From: an uncultured Rickettsiales bacterium
Lineage (GTDB): Bacteria; Pseudomonadota; Alphaproteobacteria; UBA8366
Direction: 5' to 3'
Length of the DNA stretch: 5,880 bases
NCBI GenBank assembly: GCA_913046825.1
Contig: CAJWTF010000184.1
Location: 1-5,880 of the forward strand
In this document: piece after piece, positions 1 to 5,880 of the stretch
Position numbering within the stretch: position 1 is the stretch's first letter
Layout: the number at the start of each line of letters is the position of its first letter
The notes under the pieces: generated by a model
Told to the model about the DNA's origin: nothing
The model's input: only the letters and a program-made list of their open reading frames with translations
Databases searched by the model: none
Translations under genes and position numbers: made by a program

Positions 1-247
1 GATCATGCGGATACCCTTTCTTGGCACCCGGATTATTGTGCGCGCAGATCAGGAACCCAAGCTCCTCGTCCTGGTAAATGACATTCCGATCCGTGGGTAG
101 TGTTTCCGGTACGTTCGCGGCGATAAACTCTTCGTCGCGAAGTGCTTTGCGCACATAATCCATAACCTTTTCCTGGCCACTCTGGCCCGGATCGGCGCGG
201 AGCGTATTGCGGCAATCGGTAGCAAAATCTTCTAATGTATAGGACAT
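1..247 (-). CDS. Cupin-like small protein, N-terminal part (runs off the left edge)
   Basis: An ATG at 247-245 opens a frame that stays open to the window edge, giving 82 codons. It begins MSYTLEDFATDCRNTL and ends at the edge with KKGYPHD. An AGGTGA ribosome binding site (255-260) sits seven bases upstream and supports this start. The pattern resembles a family of small alphaproteobacterial cupin-fold proteins: an MSYTLEDF opening, a helical region of about 50 residues, then a YQDEELGFLICAH strand leading to a PHDH-type metal-binding motif. Only the first His-Asp of that motif (residues 81-82) lies inside the window, so metal binding and the cupin call are inferred from family resemblance. 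Such proteins are usually annotated only as cupins, and no substrate can be given. It lies downstream of uvrB on the same strand, 137 bases away, and has its own candidate promoter. Confidence 0.8.
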   Translation of the reverse strand, partial: MSYTLEDFATDCRNTLRADPGQSGQEKVMDYVRKALRDEEFIAANVPETLPTDRNVIYQDEELGFLICAHNNPGAKKGYPHD

Positions 248-309
248 GTTTATATCACCTTACTTGCAGACAGAATGCGACGATTTCCGACGCAAATTCT
301 TCAGATAGA

Positions 310-337
310 ACTATAGGTCACCAGCTACATTCGCCAA
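310..337 (-). promoter_or_regulatory. Candidate sigma-70 promoter for the cupin-like gene
   Basis: Read on the minus strand, TTGGCG (332-337) and TATAGT (310-315) are separated by 16 bases. TATAGT matches the -10 consensus at five of six positions and TTGGCG matches the -35 at three or four. Transcription would start near 303 and give a leader of about 55 bases before the AGGTGA site and the ATG at 247. Position and orientation fit the cupin-like gene. This was read by eye; no promoter-scoring model was run. Confidence 0.45.
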
Positions 338-384
338 ATCGATATGGCCTAAAATGAGTGGATGGGAAATGTTTGGCACTTGCA

Positions 385-2613
385 TCATCCGCGCCACCCG
401 CGTGTGCCCTTTTTCTTGACGCGCTGTTGCGACCCGGAGGTCTTCTTCGCTTTCGGCGTCAGAGCGCCCGGCATGCCTTTGATGGTGGCGGCAATTTCCG
501 AGTTGATGGGGACAGAATCGGCCGGCATGTCCAAATCATAGGCTTCGAGGCGGCTGATCTCGTCGCGCAACATTGCCGCGGTCTCGAACTCAAGATCTGC
601 CGCCGCATGGCGCATTTGAGTTTCCAGCTCGCCGATATAATGTTTCAAGCTCATACCAACGAGATGCTCGGCTCCCGGTCCCACGTCGACCATCATGCGG
701 TCGCGCTCGTAGACGCTCTCCATGATGTCGCCGATCTGTTTCTTCACCGACTCGGGGGTAATGCCGTGCGTGCGGTTATATTCTTCCTGTCGCCCGCGTC
801 GGCGTTCGGTTTCGCTCAATGCGTATTCCAACGACACGGTGATGCGGTCGGCATAGAGCAGCACCCTGCCGTCGATATTGCGCGCCGCCCGCCCGATAGT
901 TTGTACCAAGGAGGTTTTGGACCGCAGGTATCCTTCCTTGTCTGCATCCAGGATAGCGACTAGCGCGCATTCCGGGATGTCGAGACCCTCGCGCAACAAG
1001 TTGATGCCGATCAAAATGTCGAAGACGCCGAGCCGCAGATCGCGGATGATCTCGATCCGCTCCAACGTGTCTACATCCGAATGGATATAGCGGACCTTCA
1101 ATCCTGCTTCGACCATGTATTCGGTCAGGTCTTCCGCCATGCGCTTGGTAAGGGTGGTGATAAGCACCCGTTCGTTGGCGGCGACGGCCTTGTGGCATTC
1201 CGCCATGACGTCGTCGACCTGGGTTTCCGTCGGCCGGATGTGGCAAACTGGGTCGGTGAGGCCGGTTGGGCGCACCACCTGCTCGGTGAACACGCCGCCG
1301 GTCTGATTAAGCTCCCACGGCCCTGGCGTCGCCGAGACAAATATGGTTTGCGGGCGCATCGCCTCCCATTCGTCGAACTTTAACGGCCGATTGTCGATGC
1401 AGGACGGCAGCCGGAAGCCGTATTCCGAAAGCGTTGATTTCCGCGCGTAATCGCCTTTGTACATGCCGCCGATCTGCGGGACAGTAACATGGCTCTCGTC
1501 GATGATCATCAGCGCATGGTCGGGTACATATTCGATCAGGGTGGGCGGCGGCTCGCCTGGGTTGCGCCCGGTCAGATAGCGTGAATAATTCTCGATTCCG
1601 GCACAGGAGCCGGTCGACTCAATCATCTCCAGATCGAACGTTGTGCGTTGCTCCAGGCGCTGGGCTTCGAGCAAACGGTTCGCGGCTTCCAAACCCGGCA
1701 GGCGGCCCTGCAATTCCTGACGAATGCCGATGACGGCCTGCTGTAATGTCGGCTTGGGCGTCACATAGTGGCTATTGGCGTAGATGCGAACTGCGTCGAG
1801 CTCGCCCATTTTTTCGCCGGTCAATGGATCGAACTCGTGGATTGCCTCGACCTCGTCGCCGAAGAGCGAGACGCGCCAAGCGCGATCCTCGTAGTGCGCC
1901 GGGAAAATCTCGATCGTATCGCCCCGCACCCGGAACGTGCCCCGTTGAAAATTGGCGTCATTGCGGCGGTATTGCAGTTCGACCAATTGGCGCAGTAGGC
2001 CGGACGGATCGATCTGCGAGCCCGACGTCAGGGTCACGACCATCTTCGAATAAGTTTCGACCGCGCCGATACCGTAGATGCAGGAAACGCTGGCGACGAT
2101 GATCACGTCGTCGCGCTCCAGCAACGACCGCGTCGCGGAATGGCGCATGCGGTCGATCTGTTCGTTCACCGACGCTTCCTTTTCCACGAAAGTGTCCGTG
2201 CGCGGCACATAGGCTTCGGGCTGATAATAATCGTAATAGGAGACGAAATATTCGACCGCGTTGTTTGGGAAAAATTCCTTCATCTCGCCGTAAAGCTGCG
2301 CCGCCAGGGTCTTATTGGGGGCGAGCACGATGGTCGGGCGTTGTACCTTCTGAATGACATGCGCAATCGTGAAGGTTTTGCCAGACCCGGTGACGCCCAA
2401 CAGAACCTGATCCCGCGCACCGGCTTCCAAGCCTTCGATTAGCTCCGCGATTGCTTCCGGTTGATCGCCCGCAGGCTTGAAGTCGGAGGTTAGTTCGAAT
2501 TTCTGGCCGCCTTCGGTCAACGGCCGGTCGTGGCGCTTCGACGGCTCCCAATTGTGCAGGAACGCGATCGATGCTTCGTCGAATCCCGGCGATTTTGTAG
2601 ATACTTCGGACAT
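385..2613 (-). CDS. uvrB: UvrABC excinuclease subunit B
   Basis: UvrB is the DNA-loading and damage-verifying subunit of cytoplasmic nucleotide excision repair. UvrA hands it damaged DNA, it clamps one strand beneath a beta-hairpin, and it then recruits UvrC for incision. The 742 residues show the full family order: PAGDQPEAI near 47-55, Walker A GVTGSGKT at 73-80, the aromatic beta-hairpin [17 protein letters not shown] at 126-142, Walker B DESH at 372-375, SATPGPWEL at 427-434, the helicase stretch [13 protein letters not shown] at 536-548, QTIGRAARN at 571-579, and a C-terminal UVR motif near 655-690 that contacts UvrC. It is longer than the 673-residue E. coli protein because of an N-terminal extension of about 35 residues and a lysine/arginine-rich tail after about 715. 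The ATG at 2613 is the only credible start, but no Shine-Dalgarno sequence precedes it. One oddity is K566 in LRSKTSL, where Glu is usual. The pcm remnant lies 54 bases upstream on the same strand. Confidence 0.98.
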   Translation of the reverse strand: MSEVSTKSPGFDEASIAFLHNWEPSKRHDRPLTEGGQKFELTSDFKPAGDQPEAIAELIEGLEAGARDQVLLGVTGSGKTFTIAHVIQKVQRPTIVLAPNKTLAAQLYGEMKEFFPNNAVEYFVSYYDYYQPEAYVPRTDTFVEKEASVNEQIDRMRHSATRSLLERDDVIIVASVSCIYGIGAVETYSKMVVTLTSGSQIDPSGLLRQLVELQYRRNDANFQRGTFRVRGDTIEIFPAHYEDRAWRVSLFGDEVEAIHEFDPLTGEKMGELDAVRIYANSHYVTPKPTLQQAVIGIRQELQGRLPGLEAANRLLEAQRLEQRTTFDLEMIESTGSCAGIENYSRYLTGRNPGEPPPTLIEYVPDHALMIIDESHVTVPQIGGMYKGDYARKSTLSEYGFRLPSCIDNRPLKFDEWEAMRPQTIFVSATPGPWELNQTGGVFTEQVVRPTGLTDPVCHIRPTETQVDDVMAECHKAVAANERVLITTLTKRMAEDLTEYMVEAGLKVRYIHSDVDTLERIEIIRDLRLGVFDILIGINLLREGLDIPECALVAILDADKEGYLRSKTSLVQTIGRAARNIDGRVLLYADRITVSLEYALSETERRRGRQEEYNRTHGITPESVKKQIGDIMESVYERDRMMVDVGPGAEHLVGMSLKHYIGELETQMRHAAADLEFETAAMLRDEISRLEAYDLDMPADSVPINSEIAATIKGMPGALTPKAKKTSGSQQRVKKKGTRGWRG

Positions 2614-2619
2614 AGAAAA

Positions 2620-2625
2620 TATATA
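2620..2625 (-). promoter_or_regulatory. Candidate -10 element directly upstream of uvrB
   Basis: On the minus strand TATATA (2625 down to 2620) is followed by TTTTCT and then the uvrB ATG. If this is a -10 element, the usual 6-7 base distance puts transcription start on or next to the A of the start codon, implying a leaderless mRNA. The -35 region is weak: TAGCAA at 2644-2649 with an 18-base spacer, matching only about half the consensus. No Shine-Dalgarno sequence is present in the 15 bases before the ATG. An AT-rich patch can arise by chance, so this is tentative. Confidence 0.3.
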
Positions 2626-2667
2626 ACGGTTTCCGGCACCCGATTGCTAGCTGGGTTCGCCAGATTT

Positions 2668-3320
2668 TTATTCTGTTTTCACTAAAGGGACGAAGGCCAC
2701 TGCCAGGCCGCGCTCTTCCTCAAGCTCGCCGTCTTCCTGGCGCAGATTACGGGTAAGGAATTGCGTCTCGTGCCGGCGGCCCACGGGAGCCAGTCAGCGC
2801 CCGCCGGGCGCTAGTTGCGCTGTCAGCGCTGGCGGCAATGTCGCCGGTGCGGGGGTCACAATGACGGTGTCGAAGGGCGCTTCTTTCGGCCAACCTCGCC
2901 AGCCGTCTCCCAAACGGAAGCTGATATTGCCGTATCCGAGCGCTTTGAGCCGGTCGCGCGCTTCCCTTTGCAGCTCCGGGATGAGCTCGACCATGAAGAC
3001 TTGCGCCGCCAATTCGGCGAGGACGGCGGTTTGATAGTCGCAACCGGTGCCGACCTCGAGCACTCTGTCAACTGATCTCAGGTTGAGTAGGTCTGTCATC
3101 AGCGCGGCGATATGGCGTTGTGAGATGGTTTTGCCGTGGCCGATGGAAAGCGGCTGGTTGGCATAGGCACTTCGCCGTGGGCCCTCGGGCACAAACTTCT
3201 CGCGCGGTACCGTGCCCGTTCGAAGAACACCTCACGCCCGGTAAGGTCGGCCGTTCGCCGGGCATCGACTATGATTTCCGCGACCAGGTGTTGCCGGTTC
3301 CCACTTAGGTCGTTGTCCAT
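2668..3320 (-). pseudogene. pcm: Protein-L-isoaspartate O-methyltransferase, apparently inactivated
   Basis: Pcm uses S-adenosylmethionine to methylate isoaspartyl residues in aged proteins and start their repair. The N-terminus begins at the ATG at 3320 (AAGGGGG ribosome site at 3325-3331), giving MDNDLSGNRQHLVAEI and DARRTADLTGRE. That frame loses homology near 3210. The family motif VPREKFVPEG then resumes in another frame (from 3210) and runs through AYANQPLSIGHGKTISQ, VLEVGTG, GDGWRGWP, APFDTVIVT and LAPGGR. There an in-frame TGA (2794-2796) interrupts it. The same frame continues with LAPVGRRHETQFL and a family-like end AVAFVPLVKTE, stopping at TAA 2668-2670. Joined up, the parts approach the usual length of about 215-220 residues. 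The SAM loop reads GTGCDYQ where GTGSGYQ is typical. A frame change, a nonsense codon and a motif loss together indicate decay. Alternatives are sequencing error for one lesion, or a short remnant translated from GTG at 3192 and ending at 2794 (132 codons), which would lack both ends. Confidence 0.87.
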
Positions 3321-3356
3321 TTTGCCCCCTTAACGCTTATGAGGGTCGGACAAGGA

Positions 3357-3386
3357 CTTGCGATACTGGTCATTCCGCCACATATA
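3357..3386 (+). promoter_or_regulatory. Candidate htpG promoter (heat-shock-like or sigma-70)
   Basis: The gap between the divergent pcm remnant and htpG contains CTTGCG at 3357-3362 and CATATA at 3381-3386. RpoH promoters carry a CTTG -35 core and a C-rich, CATAT-like -10, and the sequence before CATATA here is CCGCCA. Read as sigma-70, TTGCGA (3358-3363) lies 17 bases from CATATA. Transcription would begin near 3393, about 30 bases before the htpG ATG. Regulation of htpG by RpoH is well known in other proteobacteria; its use here is inferred from position and partial motif match. Confidence 0.42.
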
Positions 3387-3411
3387 CCGCTCGAGTATTT
3401 TATTCAGGTTT

Positions 3412-3416
3412 GGGGA
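3412..3416 (+). promoter_or_regulatory. Ribosome binding site that fixes the htpG start
   Basis: GGGGA lies seven bases before the ATG at 3424. It supports that ATG over an upstream in-frame TTG at 3358, which would add 22 residues unrelated to HtpG and would overlap the candidate promoter. Confidence 0.7.
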
Positions 3417-3423
3417 TCTTATC

Positions 3424-5370
3424 ATGGCCAAGGCAAAATCAAAAAAAGCGTCGGACAAATCCGCAAGCGGTGGCGAACGGCATCAATTTCAGGCTGAAGT
3501 CAGCCGCCTTCTTAATATTGTTGCCAATTCACTCTACAGCGAAAAGGAAATTTTCCTGCGCGAGTTGATTTCGAACGCATCCGACGCCTGCGACCGCCTG
3601 CGCTATGCCGCAGTGACCGAAGCCAGTTTGGCGGCGGGAGACAGCGATTACCGGATCGATATCAGTTTCGACAAAGCCGCGCGGACACTGACCCTTACCG
3701 ATAACGGGATCGGCCTCAACCATCAGGACTTGATCGACAATCTGGGCACCATCGCGCGCTCGGGCACCGCAGCGTTCATTGATTCGGTCGCGGAGGCAAA
3801 GAAAGAGAAAGATGACACCTCCGGCGACGTCAATGTAATCGGCCAGTTTGGTGTCGGCTTCTATTCGGCATTTATGGTCGCGGACGAAGTGACGGTGACG
3901 ACGCGCAAGGCGGGCGAGGACGAGGGTTGGCAGTGGAAATCCGACGGCATGGGCGAGTTTACTATAGAGCCCGCCGCTGATGCCGAGCGGGGTGCGCAGG
4001 TTATCTTGCATCTGAAAAAAGAGGCGGATGAATACCTGGAAGCGGCGCGGGTCCGGCAAATCGTTAAGACGTATTCCGACCATATCTCGTTTCCGATCTC
4101 GCTGAGCGAAACCGGCGGCGGCGAGAATGCGCCGGTCGGCGAGCGCCTCAATCAGGCGTCGGCGATTTGGACGCGTCCGAAGTCGGAGGTTGACGAGGCC
4201 GCACATAAGGAATTTTACCACCACGTCTCCCACGCTATCGACGACCCGTGGCTCACGTTGCATTTCCGGGCCGAGGGGATGATCGAGTATTCCGGCCTGC
4301 TCTATGTGCCGACAGCCCGCCCATTCGATCTTTTCCATCCGGAGCGCAAGGGCAGCGTGAAGCTCTATGTAAAGCGCGTATTCATCACCGACGATTGCGA
4401 GCATCTGGTACCGTCCTGGTTGCGGTTTCTGCGGGGCGTTATTGATTCGGAGGATCTACCGCTCAACGTCAGCCGCGAGTTGTTGCAGAACAACACGGTG
4501 CTGGCGCGGATCAAGGCCGGCGTCACCAGCCGCGTCATCAATGCGTTGACAGAAAAGGCGGAGAAGGACACTGAAGCCTTTGCGGTTTTCTGGGAGGCGT
4601 TCGGACCGGTGCTCAAAGAAGGCTTGTACGAAGACTTTGAGCACCGCGAAAAACTGACGAAGCTGGTACGGTTCCGGTCCACGGCTGGCGATGACCTCGT
4701 GAGCCTGGACGAATATATCGGCCGCATGAAGGACAGTCAGGAAGCGATTTATTATATCGCCGGTGACGATATGGACGCGATCCAGCGCAGCCCGCAGCTC
4801 GAAGGTTTCCGCTCCAAGGGAATCGAAGTTCTCTTGATGAACGATCCCATTGACGAATTCTGGGTCCCGACTGTAGGCATCTACGATACGAAGCCGTTCA
4901 AATCGGTGACCCGGGGCGGCGATGATCTCGACAAGATCAAGGATGCGGACGCGCCGGAAGAGACAAAACAGACGGAAGAAGAAGCCAAGGGCATGGATGC
5001 GCTGGTGGCGCTCATAAAGTTGGAGCTGGGTGATGCGGTGCAAGATGTCCGCAGCTCAAGTCGGCTTACCGATAGTGCGGTGTGTCTCGTGGCGGGCGAG
5101 AACGATCTCGATATGAACCTGCAGCGCTTGTTGAAGCAGCAGGGTCAGCTGACGGCGATCACGCCAAGGGTGCTCGAGCTCAATCCGAAACATTCATTGA
5201 TCACGGGGCTTGCGGCGAAAGCGGCGGAAAGTGGAGCTGCCGATATCTTAAAGGACGCGGCATATTTATTGCTCGACCAGGCCCGCATCATCGAGGGCGA
5301 GCCGGTGAGCGACCCGGCGGCCTATGCCAAACGGATGTCGCATATCATGACGGCGGCGTTCGGCAGTTAG
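3424..5370 (+). CDS. htpG: Hsp90-family molecular chaperone HtpG
   Basis: HtpG is the bacterial Hsp90, a cytosolic dimeric ATPase chaperone that helps remodel client proteins, often with DnaK. The 648 residues show the whole family layout. The GHKL ATPase domain carries ELISNASDACDRLRY with the catalytic Glu at 47 and Asn at 51, DNGIG at 93-97, GTIARSGT at 108-115 and the lid motif GQFGVGFYSAF at 140-150. The middle domain includes the ATP-contacting Arg351 in LPLNVSRELLQNN (345-357) and the client-loading region around WLTLHFRAEG. The C-terminal dimerisation domain follows a charged linker near 500-523 (KDADAPEETKQTEEEAKG) and ends at about 648. The start at 3424 gives MAKAKSKKASDKS, a lysine-rich N-terminal extension about 13 residues longer than in E. 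coli, and is backed by GGGGA at 3412. No lesions are visible and all key ATPase residues are present. It is divergent from pcm and convergent with the next gene. Confidence 0.98.
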   Translation: MAKAKSKKASDKSASGGERHQFQAEVSRLLNIVANSLYSEKEIFLRELISNASDACDRLRYAAVTEASLAAGDSDYRIDISFDKAARTLTLTDNGIGLNHQDLIDNLGTIARSGTAAFIDSVAEAKKEKDDTSGDVNVIGQFGVGFYSAFMVADEVTVTTRKAGEDEGWQWKSDGMGEFTIEPAADAERGAQVILHLKKEADEYLEAARVRQIVKTYSDHISFPISLSETGGGENAPVGERLNQASAIWTRPKSEVDEAAHKEFYHHVSHAIDDPWLTLHFRAEGMIEYSGLLYVPTARPFDLFHPERKGSVKLYVKRVFITDDCEHLVPSWLRFLRGVIDSEDLPLNVSRELLQNNTVLARIKAGVTSRVINALTEKAEKDTEAFAVFWEAFGPVLKEGLYEDFEHREKLTKLVRFRSTAGDDLVSLDEYIGRMKDSQEAIYYIAGDDMDAIQRSPQLEGFRSKGIEVLLMNDPIDEFWVPTVGIYDTKPFKSVTRGGDDLDKIKDADAPEETKQTEEEAKGMDALVALIKLELGDAVQDVRSSSRLTDSAVCLVAGENDLDMNLQRLLKQQGQLTAITPRVLELNPKHSLITGLAAKAAESGAADILKDAAYLLLDQARIIEGEPVSDPAAYAKRMSHIMTAAFGS

Positions 5371-5431
5371 TTAGCGGCTGTTGCCATTTTATGTCACTCC
5401 GGAAACGGGTTTGCGTTATTCGGAATTAAGT

Positions 5432-5476
5432 CCTGAGAGAAAGACATCGATCGGTGAGCCATTGGCGGCTCTCAGG
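5432..5476. repeat. Inverted repeat with a competing inner hairpin, after htpG
   Basis: CCTGAGAG (5432-5439) is a perfect inverted match to CTCTCAGG (5469-5476), with a 29-base loop. Inside lies a smaller hairpin, GAGCC (5456-5460) and GGCTC (5467-5471), with a six-base loop. The two stems share bases 5469-5471, so they cannot both form completely. The element starts 61 bases after the htpG stop in a convergent gap. No T-run follows on either strand, so a classical intrinsic terminator is not supported. Confidence 0.5.
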
Positions 5477-5482
5477 CTATAG

Positions 5483-5508
5483 TTCCGGTTTCCCTTTGAG
5501 CCCCGGAA
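5483..5508. repeat. Short inverted repeat between convergent genes
   Basis: TTCCGG (5483-5488) pairs perfectly with CCGGAA (5503-5508) around a 14-base loop. It lies seven bases after the larger inverted repeat and 22 bases beyond the stop of the right-hand minus-strand gene. It may help end transcription from either side, but there is no U-tract and a six-base stem with this loop is weak. Confidence 0.35.
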
Positions 5509-5530
5509 TGACCAATTATTGCTTTATCCC

Positions 5531-5880
5531 CTAACTGTTGAAGGGCAGGCCGATGGCGGCGACGATTTTGTCGTATCCGCGCTTCTGCACGAGGATGGCG
5601 CAGCCACCGTCACCCGGTCGACCGTCGATCGGAAGGCAAAGGTTCGCAGGTTCGCCGCTCCAACTGTCGAGCGTGTCGTATTCCAGGACCACGCACGCAT
5701 TGACCAAGGTCTTGCCCCGGTTCTCGACTCGTTTCACTTCCGTCGAGTGATTCTTGTCGAAGTTCACGAAGACAATGTCATAGACCTCCGTGGCTTTGGA
5801 CGCACCGATTGTGGCGGTGTTCGCACTGTTTGCTTTGCGAACGTCAATCTTTGGACCGGCGCCCATCGATTGTTTGCGCC
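5531..5880 (-). CDS. Unrecognised protein, C-terminal part (runs off the right edge)
   Basis: An open frame enters from the right edge on the minus strand and ends at TAG 5531-5533, covering about 116 codons. An ATG at 5866 lies in frame, but no ribosome binding site precedes it and the frame stays open upstream (RKQS before the Met). The real start is therefore probably outside the window. I do not recognise the family. Visible features are alternating hydrophobic stretches that suggest beta strands (VYDIVFVNF, TLVNACVVLEY, IVAAIGLPF), a glycine-rich turn GRPGDGGCAI, and three cysteines at 58, 77 and 89 counted from that Met. No transmembrane segment is visible, and a signal peptide could not be seen because the N-terminus is missing. 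Codon third positions lean to G/C as in the neighbouring genes, which supports real coding. It is convergent with htpG. A secreted or periplasmic small protein is possible but unproven. Confidence 0.6.
   Translation of the reverse strand, partial: RKQSMGAGPKIDVRKANSANTATIGASKATEVYDIVFVNFDKNHSTEVKRVENRGKTLVNACVVLEYDTLDSWSGEPANLCLPIDGRPGDGGCAILVQKRGYDKIVAAIGLPFNS

Noticed and set aside
33..215. Minus-strand open frame of 60 codons at the left end
   Set aside because: It is an out-of-frame shadow of the cupin-like coding sequence, which has the ribosome binding site and family-like residues.
333..377. Inverted repeat GCCAAA / TTTGGC downstream of uvrB as a terminator
   Set aside because: The stem is only six bases with a 33-base loop and no T-run follows on the minus strand. 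One arm overlaps the candidate -35 of the cupin-like gene.
358..963. Plus-strand open frame of 201 codons opposite uvrB
   Set aside because: It lies antisense to the conserved UvrB C-terminal half, has no recognisable motif, and arises from the GC-rich codon pattern of uvrB.
2655..2669. Possible SOS (LexA) box upstream of uvrB
   Set aside because: The alphaproteobacterial box is GTTC-N7-GTTC. GTTC is present at 2655-2658, but the second half reads TTTT, so only a half site exists.
2747..3043. Minus-strand open frame of 98 codons inside the pcm region
   Set aside because: It is in a different frame from the Pcm-like residues and shows no family motif; it is a shadow of pcm.
3358..3423. Extension of HtpG to an upstream TTG start
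   Set aside because: The 22 extra residues are unlike any HtpG N-terminus, no ribosome binding site precedes the TTG, and it overlaps the candidate promoter. ATG at 3424 has GGGGA at good spacing.
3529..4404. Minus-strand open frame of 291 codons opposite htpG
   Set aside because: It is antisense to the conserved HtpG ATPase and middle domains, its sequence looks like reverse-complemented codons, and no family resemblance is visible. Long antisense frames are common in such genes.

Overview
This window looks like ordinary alphaproteobacterial chromosome, and the protein styles suggest a Rhodospirillales-like lineage. That placement rests on recognising family style by eye, not on a search. 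Coding regions are moderately GC-rich with G/C-leaning third positions. No tRNA, rRNA, CRISPR array, IS element or phage gene is visible.

Layout from left to right: (1) positions 1-247, minus strand, hold the N-terminal part of a small cupin-like protein that runs off the left edge. (2) 385-2613, minus strand, is a complete uvrB (742 aa), the damage-verification helicase of nucleotide excision repair. (3) 2668-3320, minus strand, is a pcm-like gene (protein-L-isoaspartate O-methyltransferase) that appears broken: the reading frame changes near its N-terminus, an in-frame TGA cuts off the last 41 codons, and the SAM-binding glycine loop is altered. (4) 3424-5370, plus strand, is a complete htpG (648 aa), the bacterial Hsp90 chaperone. 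It is divergent from pcm across a 103-base gap that holds a plausible heat-shock or housekeeping promoter. (5) 5371-5530 is a convergent intergenic gap with several inverted repeats. (6) 5531-5880, minus strand, is the C-terminal part of an unrecognised protein that runs off the right edge.

The genes have a loose theme of damage repair and stress: DNA repair (uvrB), damaged-protein repair (pcm, apparently lost) and chaperoning (htpG). They do not form a single pathway. pcm and uvrB are on the same strand 54 bases apart and may once have been co-transcribed. The ATG of uvrB has no Shine-Dalgarno sequence but a TATATA element lies just upstream, which raises the possibility of a leaderless transcript.

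I see no convincing new system here. The observation best worth checking is the multiply damaged pcm gene. The other findings are modest.
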